Source: Volvox africanus (lineage: Eukaryota > Chlorophyta > Chlorophyceae > Chlamydomonadales > Volvocaceae). From it: DNA of 64,000 nucleotides. The stretch lies in NCBI GenBank assembly GCA_030268105.1, contig BSDZ01000033.1:248001-312000 (forward strand), read 5' to 3'. The notes beneath the pieces are model-generated. The model was not told the DNA's origin. It did no database searches and saw only the letters and a program-made list of their open reading frames with translations. This document shows, in pieces, positions 1 to 10,592 of this stretch; the stretch's first letter is position 1; the number at the start of each line of letters is the position of its first letter. The position numbers and the translations under genes are program-made.

Positions 1-530
1 GTCGGCGGCGGTGGTGGTGACGGTGGCGTTCGTGGAGCCATCGGTGGAAAGGTAAGTATTGGTTCCCTACTTCACTTCGCTCCCGGTCTCACTTCCTCCC
101 TCCCGTGTACCCTCCCTTCCTCCCTCCCTTCCCCGTTGTCGGTGATGATGGTGGTGCTTTGTCGGCGGCAGTGGTGGTGGCGGTGGGGTTTGTGGAGCCT
201 TCGGTGGAAAGGTAAGTATCGGTTCCCTACCCCACTTCGCTCCCGGACTCACTCCCACCCTCCCGTGTGCCCTCCCTTCCTCCCTCCCTTCCCCGTTGTC
301 GGCGATGATGGTGGTGCTTTGTCGGCGGCGGTGGTGGTGGCGGTGGGGTTAGTGGAGCCGTCGGTGGAAAGGTAAGTATCGGTTCCCTACTCCACTTCGC
401 TCCCGGTCTCACTCTCTCCCTCTTGTGTGCCCACCCTTCCTCCCTCCCTTTCCCGTTGTCGGCGATGATGGTGGTGCTTTGTCGGCGGCAGTGGTGGTCG
501 CGGTGGGGTTCATGGAGCCGTCGGTGGAAC
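1..530. repeat. ~160-bp minisatellite, about 3.3 units
   Basis: This is a tandem array with a 160-bp period. The motif GGTAAGTATCGGTTCC recurs near 51, 211 and 371. Each unit has a pyrimidine-rich half (CCCTCCCTCC runs) and a G/T-rich half (GGTGGTGG runs). The same unit makes up the large array at 26055-29940. The array is already under way at the window edge, so its true length is unknown. It diverges near 530 into the composite module. Confidence 0.93.
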
Positions 531-1262
531 CGCCTCCATCGACGCAGAACCGCCACGTCCGCCATCACAGCCATCGTCGCCACAACCGCTGTAAGTATTC
601 TGGGGTATCTACGGGTTGTGTTCATTATTGAACGTTATATTGACATTTCGTTTTGACCTTCGTTGGCGGAAACAACAGAGGTTCACCATTAGAATCGAAA
701 CGGGTAAGACCTTGTACGAAATCGAGCTAGTTGGTTACACGTGTATGTAGATACTTGTCCGACTGAGGGAATACTTGCAGGGATGTATCGTCCAGAGTGG
801 TGAATCACCCTTCCTCTTGGTTGTGAGTATATACTGCTACTGACATCTTCCGATTGACTGCTTTTGAAGGCGGACAGAACATAGCTTCACCAGTCAAATT
901 ACCCGCCGACCTCCCTCCCTCCCTCCCTCCCGTGTGCCCTCCCTTCCTCCCTCCCTCCCCCGTTGTCGGCAATGATGGGGGTGCTTTGTCGGCAGTGGCG
1001 GTGGAGGTGGTGGCGGACGGAGGGAGGGAGGGAGAGAGGTTACCATTCCCACCATCGCCACCTCCGCCACCACGGACACATACGCTACTACCGCTACCGC
1101 CGCATCTACCGCCACCAAGGAGACCGACGCCAAGATAGCCGACACCGCCTCCATCGACGCAGAACCGCCACGTTCGCCACCACAGCCATCGTCGCCACCA
1201 CCGCTGTAAGTATTCTGGGGTATCTACGGGTTGTGTTCATTATTGGACGTTATACTGACATT
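531..1262. repeat. composite dispersed repeat module, copy A
   Basis: This stretch is shared, with rearrangement, with 25215-26054. Shared blocks include a CCGCCTCCATCGACGCAG block (about 531 and 1147), a GTAAGTATTCTGGGG block (about 591 and 1206), a GCGGAAACAACAGAGG block (about 668), a GGGAATACTTGCAGG block (about 768) and a GCGGACAGAACATAGC block (about 870). Several blocks are bounded by splice-like GTAAG and CAG signals, which gives an exon/intron look. No continuous reading frame could be assembled. It may be a fragment of a repeated gene or of a transposable element, and I cannot decide which. Confidence 0.75.
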
Positions 1263-3071
1263 TACTGATAGTCATGCACTAATAACGCTTATCGTCATGT
1301 TAGGTCACATCAACCAATGCATTGATTGTTGTATCTCTCCTACTTCACTCATGCACTTTATCTGCGCGTCTGAACGTTAGACACTAGTGTAGTCGGAATC
1401 AATGGATAGGCGGATGATGGGAGGTTGGGTGACAGTGGTGCTCTGATGCTCAGGTCGCAGTGCCCAGCTTAAACTTGATCTACATCTGTTCTATGAGGAG
1501 GCCCTGAAAAGGTTGAGGAGAGCAGCAATAGGAAAGGGAGATTTCGTAAGCAAGGGGGCCCAGAGGATTAAGAGTTACCTTCAAGAAACAAAATGTACCT
1601 GCTTCCTGAGAATTTAAATACCAGTGCCACTCACTAAAAGTTTACCTACGTCCTCCAGTAGGCAGGACCATTGGCACGGGGTTCATGCATTGAATAAGGA
1701 TGTGAGGAAAGCTCCCGTCATGCGCCAAGACAAGGCTAACAACATATGCTGCCGCACCAGGATTTTGCTACCCCGTCATTTGATCACAGTAAGTATAAGA
1801 GCCATGAGGCTCCACCCTGTTTTGGGGGGAGGCAGTGGGTCCCCGAGGTCACCCATCACTTGGTGGCACGGCATGTTGTGGCAGGTGCACAACGAAGTGT
1901 TTGCTGTGGGTCTCAGTTCCCCAGGATCCTAAGGGACTTGGATGGATGGCAGGGAGGGATTAAGGGGTCAGGGATAATACAGAGATGCCTGCAGCAGCTG
2001 AGTGGAATGGAGATGGGAAAGGTATAAAATGCAATTCTTGAGCCAAGGCGAGCAAACGATGCAAATGGTCAAAACCCTCGCAAAACTCACACATACGTTC
2101 ACTGCCATTCTCGCTCATGCCATGGTGTCCCTATAGGCCTTTATATTGAAGGCAACCACTGAACTGCACAGCGCTTTAACCGCATCCGTTTGTGTAATTT
2201 CTGGGTGATACTTTCGTCATCATGGCGCCTTCATTGTTACGCAGTTGGAACCCTAAATGTGAAGACCCTTAACATTGCTTCGGGTGCTCAAGAACTTCGT
2301 ACGAATGATGAGTCCTCAATACGCACCTTCAAGGTTAAGTTAACAACTGGGGAAATTCCAGTTCATCCTGCGCTGCACTTACACAAAGAATAAAGAACGA
2401 CATATGTTTTACGTGGACGCATCGCACCACATCGAACACTGAACTGCACTGCAATTCAGGTTCCTCCTTCTTGCTCTCTCCTCTTCCTCCCTCCGCTTCA
2501 CTGAAAGGAGCAACCTGCTGCAGAAGTGATCCACCACAACCCTCAACCTACACGTGCTCAGCTAAGCCAAAAGGATTGCATCCCGTGCAGCATTACTGCC
2601 GTATACGTCCGTCACCATTTGGTACTTGGCGGGCAGTGGTACTGCTGCCGACTCGAGTTCGGACTCCACTTTCACGAATACATCTCCAGCGTCGCTGTTA
2701 CCATGGCGAAACGCCTCCCTGGACCCTGCATGTGGCCCAACATCAGCAAAAAAAACCCTTCTTGGAGCACTCCATGCCGAGCCATTTTCCTGCATGCAGG
2801 ATGCGGGGTGGAGCTTGTGAGATGAGGGGAGTAGATGGAGGCGGGAGAGAGAGGAGAAGAGCCACGAGAGAGGGGGAAGGAAATATGGTGGAACGTGTGG
2901 CGCTTGCAACAATGCCCTGCTGCAAACCTCTCTCGGCAAAGTTGGAACGTGAGCCCAAATCTTGGTAATAAGCAGCATTCTCATCCAGTTCGAATTCAAC
3001 TTAGCAAAAACAGCAACACAGAAAGGGATAGAATCACAATCCCAGTCTTTAACTGTGTGGTTTCCTCATTA
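1263..3071. other. no gene recognised
   Basis: I see only short open frames with no recognisable motif and no consistent splice structure. Part of it probably holds the 3' UTR of the arylsulfatase gene, which ends at 3072 on the minus strand. Confidence 0.5.
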
Positions 3072-6000
3072 TTACGCGGTTTTCACTCTTACCGCACAAT
3101 CTGGCACGACCGCGCCGCGAAATGACGACCATTCGTTTTCCAGGTCCTGATATGGCAGACATCGGCCGAAAGAAAAGGCAGGTATTGCATCGTACATATC
3201 ATCGTACTGCTCGTCCATGGCATCCCACAGATCCGAGACGCTGCCATCGGTGTGAAGCACCTGCAGCCGTATATCCGTGCAGGGGCGCGCAGAAGCCTTA
3301 GGGTTTTATGATTTGTACATGGGTGCGACATATCCGGGTAGCCCGGAGCCGATTTGATCTGTCGTAACAAGTCAACCAGATAACCAGTTTCTACTATTAC
3401 CGTCGTAAGGGCATTATAATCCAAATCCAATTCCAACGCTACCTGGAGTATTGCCCTGTGGATCCTGTACATATGGAGCCCGGCAGAACACGTTTCCTTC
3501 CACCGCACCTCTTCCCTCCACCGCGTCACACCACTCAGCCGTGGTTTGTTTGTTAACCTCCCCGTTGCGGCGCACCTGGAATGGGTGGCTGCATGACCTG
3601 CCGCTGCACACCGCCAGGACTGCTAACATCGCATCCAGTCGGCTTCGGATTCGAAGCAGCCAATTGACGTAATTGCCGTCCGCACGCCAATTCACTGGTG
3701 GGAGTGAATGGACTCCTCCACCCACTCGCCCCAAAATTCAGCCATAAGACTGCAGATCCAGGGCGCGGGGTGAGGGGTGATGAGATATAGAAGCAGTGGG
3801 CACGAAGGAGGGTGTTTAGCTAATGTCGCTTGAATTGATACACGCATGAAAATATACACACATAAACACACGTAGTATGTAGGAGCCGTGGGAGCGATAG
3901 GAGCCGAAACTGTTATGTTGCGACTAATGTCCCCAATGTAGTGACTTTATATCCTCCTACCGACACCTCGGCTGCCATAGGGGTAATGGGCTAGTATGTC
4001 CCTTTACTCCATGGATCGTGCAAGACGTGGCTCCCGTTACCGGGCTAACACATCGGCGCGGATGTGAAGGGGCTGGGTTCATTTATATTTATATTTATCT
4101 TTGTTATTCGATATCAGGCTTAGGGGTTTGGATTGTAACCCTTTTCATTATTTTGCGCGTTTGTCACACCCACACCCTAACCTGCTGACATGTTATTATG
4201 TAAACTCGGCATTTTACTACTGGTTCCAGCAATATGCAACGCACTGGTTCCGGAGCGGTCCTTGGTCAGGCCTGTCGTAAACGTAGCTTGGAGGGAGGGT
4301 GCCGTCGCTTACTGCGGCCAGGGGCAGGGGGACACCGTCCAGCTGCCGAAGAGAGAGCGGCAAATCTGCAGGGGCCGGGAAATCAGGGGCGGGGAAAAAA
4401 GGAAGACAGATGAGTGCGTGAAATCGCTGCGAGGCGATAAGGGCAAGGGCAAGGGCAAGGGGAGGGGGAGGGGGAAGGGCAAGGGCAAGGGGAAGGGGAA
4501 GGGGAAGGGGAAGGGGAAGGGGAAGGGGAAGGGGAAGGGGAAGGGGAAGGGGAAGGGGAAGGGGAAGGGGAAGGGGAAGGGGAAGGGGAAGGGGAAGGGG
4601 AAGGGGAAGGGGAAGGGGAAGGGGAAGGGGAAGGGGAAGGGGAAGGGGAAGGGGAAGGGGAAGGGGAAGGGGAAGGGGAAGGGGAAGGGGAAGGGGAAGG
4701 GGAAGGGGAAGGGGAAGGGGAAGGGGAAGGGGAAGGGGAAGGGGAAGGGGAAGGGGAAGGGGAAGGGGAAGGGTTTTAGGTCCATCCATCCATCCATCCA
4801 TCCATCCATCCATCCCGGTGCACCCTAGTAAGCACCTGGATTGTTGAGACCTACGGGTCCATGGCCTAGCATACCCTCCCTCCCTCGCCCTCGTTAGCCA
4901 CGCCCGCCCCACTAACCCCACTCCCCACTCACCGGCCAGCGCTAGTACAGTGGGGGCAATGTCAATGTGCTGCGTTGTGGTAACCACCTTGGAGCCGGCA
5001 GCCAGACCCGGACCCTGAGGCCAGGGACGACGGGTGGAGGGGTGAAGTCCAGGGATTTCTGCCACAAAAGGATTATGGTTCTTGAGTATTAGGCTACAAA
5101 GACAACGGACAGTTGGATAGCGGTTAGGACGACGATTAAGGGGGGGAAGGCAGGGTTTAAGATGCAACAGATGGGTGCGCGCAAGGATATATGGCAAGAA
5201 CGACGGAGGGCCTGTTCTGGTGGCAGTGGTTGCCTCATGTTAAAGAAGTGATCTGTCCATGACTCCTGACTAACAAGCCAGGCCCATCCCACCCGCCCTC
5301 TGCGCCCCTCACCGCCATCATCATAGGCACTCGAAGGTCCTCCTCGAAGGCGGTGGTCTTCCCGCTGCCCATGCGGTGGACCTCTTCGTGGTAGCCGTTG
5401 TCGCTGGTGAAGAGGATGAAGGTGCTGTCCGACAGACCCAGAGAATCCAGCTCACTGACTGAGGGGGCGGATGGGCGGGTGAAGGAGGAGGCGATAATAC
5501 GAAATCTATATCATACCCCTATCCCCACCCCACCCACGCCTCACCCACCTAACGCCTCAACCATCTCATCCACAGCCCGCATGCACCTCAGCCGCAGTCG
5601 GTGGATCTCCTCTAAGAAGGTCACATTTGCGGCCGTGAGGGGGTCTAGCGCCCGCAGCCACGCTGGCTTGCCACTGACCCACGGGTCATTGAAGCTGGGC
5701 GGTCGTGGCAATGCCGCTCCACTCAGCTCCTCCCAGTGTCGGGCCGCTGGGACTGGCGGGTACCAATGCCGAGAAACGAAGGCGCCGGAGGCGGTAAAAC
5801 TGACATGTCCAGGAAGGGGCGATTACGGGAGGCGGGAGAGGACAGTATGAGCTTACAAGGAAGGATACAGAGAGGGTGGGGACAAATTGGGAAAGGTTTA
5901 AAGGGTGTGGAAATTTGATAAATGTGGAGTGGGTTTGTTCCATCTCGCCTAGTCTCTAAACCAGAAAGACCCCACCTGAGCCCCACATTTGGTAGTCTTG

Positions 6001-9000
6001 TGATCGATACGTTAAGGTATTTTCCGTGTTTTTGCTGGCAGCCTGCAGGAATTCTCTTTTCGTACGCGAAAGTCCATTCCCGCCTTTTCCAGAACATTGT
6101 CGAAAATCCCCACTTCGACACCGGCTGAAGAGGGTTCCCCAGCCTTCCCTTTCCTCCGCAACCAGAAATCAGCTTCGGAACCTGCATGTCCACCCCCACC
6201 CCCGCCTCCTCCTCTATCTCCCTTTCCCGCTTCCACCCACAAGGCAACCTCGCGTACTCGTAATGCATGGAGTGATGCGGGGCGGGGGGCGCCACTTGCA
6301 AGTAGAACGGCTGACCCCCCGGGTTGGCCGCAGCGGAGCGCAGCATCGCCAGCGCCTTGGCCGCCACCACGTCGGTAGCGTACTGGGCTGTGATGGGGAC
6401 GGACAGGAGAGAATAGGGAACACGTGGGACGCGGATGAGGAAGACGAATAAACGAGTTATGGTACTGGTGATGAATAAATAAGGCCTACGCGTTTGGATG
6501 GTGGCTGGCGTCGTCCCCGGTAGGAAATGTGGAAACAATCGGAGCGTAAGCTAAGTAGCCGCCAAGGCCGTGCATACTCGTAGAAAGAAGAGCGATAGGA
6601 ACCGTAATGATGTATACTATCGGTGTTGTTGGCGACAGCGAAGCGGTGCTGCGAGAAACGCTGGTAGATGCAAGCAAAAGGTAATACATGACTGCTTGTG
6701 CTGCAGCTGTCATGCACGTGCCCCTCCCGACCCTAACTACTTCAATAAACAACAGGCCTTGACCCGACCAACCTATCAACCCAACCCGGGCCAGCGTGAA
6801 GCCCGCATGCACGTACCAACCGACCAAAGCACGGTTCCACGTGAACCCACTCACCTGGGGGATAGCAGCGGCGGTACCGATGCAAGCAAGCAGCAACGGC
6901 AATGACGTGCACATGCGAGCGGAAGAGGAAGGGTCAGCGTAAGGAAAAGGTGAGGCGAGTAAAGAAGTTCAAGGTAGTGAAAACAAAGCAAGGAACTATG
7001 CAACCGATAGATCGAGGAAACAGGGCCGCTGAGTTCAGAAGAAAACAAGGAAAAAGTTAAGTAAAGAAAGAGCCATTAAGTAATAAAGTGAATTTGGAAG
7101 AAGGAACGAAAGGGGACGTATATGATAGGGGACGGAAAATACGACATGGGCATGCAAGGTGGGAAAGAACCGGAAAGGGCGTCCAAAGGCGCACATTAGG
7201 GTGATATAAGACGTAAATGCATTTTGTAATAATGTTGTACCAGCACAGGACACAGATAAAACGCAGAGTCACGGGAAGGTACGAAGAGACATACATAATT
7301 GTCGGGAGCGGGGGACGATGGGGTACGAGTGTGCCTTCATGCAAGGAAGCCGGTGCAGAACCCTTTCCTTAAGTGTAGAGAGAGTCGTCAGTAGTCGACG
7401 TCCAAGTCCAATATCGGTAGGGGGGTTGGCAGGTGGGGGAATAAGGGCATTACGGCTCCAAGACCATTTAAGAATGGCTTCAGGCAACACCACACTGGAT
7501 GACAAAGTCGAAACATCGGCGTGTCTAGAGGGAAGAGGGGGACAGAGGATCCGATCGGACAGGATGAGGAAGAGGGTACTGGATGAAGGCGCAGGTGCAA
7601 CACGAAGGAGGGGTTAAGCGAGCGGAGTGAGGAAGAAACCACATCACTCTACGGAATGGGACTTATCAAAGGGGATCCGGGCCAGGAACTTCAGCCGCTG
7701 CCCGTGAGAGGGGATTCCGTGGTGGCCCGAGTGCTTGTCCTTAATTGGTTAGCTGTAGGGTGACAGGACCGATGTGTTCCCCATTTGTGTGTGCATATCG
7801 GAAGGATTACTGGAACTTGCAAGGTTTTATCAAATTGCTAAACACATGAGTGTTAAGGAAGTACGCGATAAAGCAGTAAATAATGTATTTGAAACAAGTT
7901 ATATAGCTTCTTATACAGATTGGAAGGGCTATGGATAACTCCCCGTGCACAAATTCGCATGGAACGGGGAGTTCCAAAGGAACGCGGCAAGCCCTCGCAC
8001 GGGGATAAAACGTTGCAACTTCCGATTTTCCGCAGCTAGCAATCCGGAAGTTCTCGAATTATGACATGAATGCGACGGCTGATGAGTGATGTCGTATCCA
8101 CAGAGCCTGTCCAGCGCCACAACACTACATCTGTGCTGCAGTTGTCATATATTAATCTGTATTAATGCTCCTATTCCTTCTAAGCATGAAATAATAATTG
8201 ACGCTGCTCAATTTGCCATCTATAGCTCATCCCCCAAGCCATTTCTTCCTCATGTTGTACCACTCCCTGGGGCCCTCCGCTGCTGGGCTGTGTGACGATG
8301 CCACCATGATACCTGGGTGGGCTGATGTTGGATTCTGACCGTGCGATCTTAGGCCATGGCCTTATTTGGGTTTCATTAGGCAAAGATCCATGTATAAGCT
8401 AGAGGTGACAACTTTCACTTGTAACGGTGGTCTAACTTGCATAGTTGCAAGCCATCTCTAACCATCATCTCTGCTGGGTGGTGATGAGGTGGGTGGTTTC
8501 GGAGGGAGGGAGCCCATTCACATCCACCGGATCTGTAATCTGTCAACAGCCCATGGGTCACCAGCCTGGTAACCCTAACAGCCATCTGGAAGGAGGACGT
8601 TTGTATCCCAATGTCCCATTTCCAGCCGGAAGGAAAGCTGCAATATAACGACAAGCTTTCGGGGAGGGGCCCGACCCCTGGCGGCGTCTTCCGCTTGATC
8701 ACGCCACTGTCTCCCTATTCCATACCCTTCCCGATCGGACCGACCCACCTACCACTCCACCCACCGGGATACATTCTCGGCTGGCCCCCGTTGAGACTGA
8801 ATGCGGGGCTGTAGTACTCGAAGATGAAGGGATGCACAAGCGCGTCAAAGACTGTCCAGCCGGAAGGTGGGGGGTCGTAATTGCGGATTGTGTAGTCCAC
8901 TATGAACTTGCCTGAGGTGGGGTCAGAGGCCCCAGTGAAAAGGGACAGGGATGCCGAGGTGGAGGGACAGGAGAGAGGGAGGGCAGCAGATAGAGGGCAC

Positions 9001-10505
9001 AGAGGTTGGGCAACTCGATATGAAAGGGCAGGATGAAGCCAAAGGTGCGCAGCACGTGGGCGAGGAGGGGAAAGAGAGGTGCAGGGTAGGAGCAGCGAGA
9101 CGAGGGTAATGAGGGCGGCAGGGAAGGGGCAGAGCAGTGCCCTCGAGGAGGAGACAAAAGTATGAAACCTGGATCTGAAGTCGCTATGGGGACAGGTGCC
9201 CAGGTGAGGAGTGTTAATCACCAGCCACTGGGAAATGAGTAAAATTGAAATTGGCAAACCAGTCTCTGTATGCTCTGCATAAGCTCAAACCACGAGGGAT
9301 TTCAGGCATCGCGCGTTCCTCGGCCCTTTTCCTCGAGACCTCTCCGTATCCCGTTAACCTCCCATGCCCTATAACCCCTCGCCCATACCCCCCCCCCACT
9401 CACCTGTGTATAGCGTTTTGTACCCCGCTTTCTGCAGCCAGGTGGGGAGCCACTCGCGATCCAAATCCAGCGCACGGAATTTTGCATAACCTCCTGTATG
9501 TGAGGGAGGGGTTGTGGGTTCGCGGGCCAGGGCCTCGGGCATAACGAATTTGGCTTGTGGAAAAATGGTTTCCGCGGCCAAACGGGGAACCCCTTGGGGT
9601 GGCAAAAGAATGAATGGAAGAACGAAAGGACAGAACGAACTCACTATGTGGACGGCCCAGAAAGGGGAGGGGTCTGCGGTGAGAACAGGAAGGTTGCATG
9701 GGATGATATTGCCTAGAGTTGAAGGGATGCAGAGCCGTGGAGGGCGGAGGGCTGGCGGGTTTCAGTTGTTGTTTGGTCAAATGACAGTCATCCGTCCACC
9801 TCCGGGAGACCATTGGGGCAGCCTTTCCTTGTCTCCTGTCTCGCTCATAAATGTAAATCTGTGTTTAAAAAAAGGTGGTTATGAGAAACTCTTTATGCCT
9901 GGTTCCGGTGCATAACCTGCATCAAAACCCATGTGTGGAAATTGTCATCTGAAACTTGGACATACCGTGTGGTCCGAGCACGTCTGTGAAATTGGTGTTG
10001 TGACCCAGCTGGCCGCGGAGGAGGCTGACCCGGGAAGGGCAGCAGATGGATGTAGTGACGAAATGGTTCGTAAAGGTGACACCTGGTTCGCAGCAACATC
10101 GGGATATAACGGGACAAGGAACCGATGTGTGCAGGAACTGAGAGGAAGTTACCAACTTCTAAGGAATCTTGAACAAAATTTCTGAACATTGCTGGTCGCG
10201 TCGTCGTGCACGAAAGTCGCATGTCGCCAAATGATTGATGGTCCGGTTACAATGACTTTACCTCGGTCTCGCAAAAGCCGTTTCGTCGCCGGCATCGCCA
10301 GCTCACCGCTGCTGTCCTGAGTTTCATCTAAATCATCTACAAGGATAACGATAAAGTTTGGACGCCGTGCTACAGACGCCGAAACTGTCATGATACCCAG
10401 ACACAGCATTACATTTAGAAATCTTTTCACTTTTCCCTTTAAGTTAAGCGATGTGTTTGAAGGAAACTTTTTACGTATCCTTACTCGATGGAAGAAATAT
10501 TTCAA
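3072..10505 (-). CDS. arylsulfatase, secreted, multi-exon; C-terminal part possibly degraded
   Basis: A sulfatase-family enzyme that releases sulfate from aryl sulfate esters. Algal relatives are secreted and usually induced by sulfur starvation. Exons, 5' to 3': 10505-10262, 10082-9966, 9493-9404, 8911-8765, 6387-6241, 5752-5549, 5458-5313, 5014-4933, 4365-4313. These sum to 1230 bases, 410 codons in frame. Exon 1 holds a hydrophobic leader and the metal-binding start [15 protein letters not shown] 10409 would give a shorter leader than 10505. Exon 2 carries the [11 protein letters not shown] signature, whose first Cys would become formylglycine. Exon 7 has [10 protein letters not shown] and exon 9 has LDGVPLP. 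Two C-terminal exons, 3694-3576 ([13 protein letters not shown]) and 3260-3072 ([13 protein letters not shown], stop TAA), match the family tail. The usual segment between them and exon 9, with the YDL/DPxE motif, was not found, and the phase after 4313 does not join to 3694. The gene is therefore either incompletely modelled or damaged. Confidence 0.88.
4441..4773. repeat. (GGGGAA)n hexanucleotide repeat in an arylsulfatase intron
   Basis: This is a nearly pure (GGGGAA)n run of about 47 units from 4491 to 4773, preceded by a degenerate GGGCAA/GGGGAG stretch. It lies inside the intron 4366-4932. On the transcribed (minus) strand it reads (CCCCTT)n and stands upstream of the CTGCAG acceptor of the exon starting at 4365. 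It explains the long Leu-Pro, Pro-Phe and Gly-Lys open frames here, which are not coding. Confidence 0.96.
4775..4815. repeat. (TCCA)n tetranucleotide repeat
   Basis: About nine tandem TCCA units directly abut the hexanucleotide tract within the same intron. Confidence 0.9.
6388..8764 (-). other. long arylsulfatase intron, no gene seen
   Basis: This is a 2.4-kb intron between exons 4 and 5. Donor GTGGGT at 8764 and acceptor CACAG at 6388 join CCC-G to CC-CAG in frame. It is less GC-rich than the exons and holds no motif-bearing reading frame. Its size against the short neighbouring introns suggests an old insertion, but I see no element ends. Confidence 0.6.
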
Positions 10506-10571
10506 GATTTGCTCATTTCATGCAAAGCATGAGGTTGGTTGGCCTGGGGGCTTTCGCCGTTATTGAACAAA

Positions 10572-10592
10572 AGGGCATAATATATAACTTTG
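10572..10592 (-). promoter_or_regulatory. possible TATA box of the arylsulfatase gene
   Basis: On the minus strand the sequence reads AAGTTATATATTATG, about 70 bases upstream of the ATG at 10505. Position and sequence fit a TATA element. There is no transcript evidence. Confidence 0.35.

Noticed and set aside
4190..5197. Long Gly-Lys, Pro-Phe and Leu-Pro frames
   Set aside because: These are the six-frame translations of the (GGGGAA)n repeat, which lies in an arylsulfatase intron.
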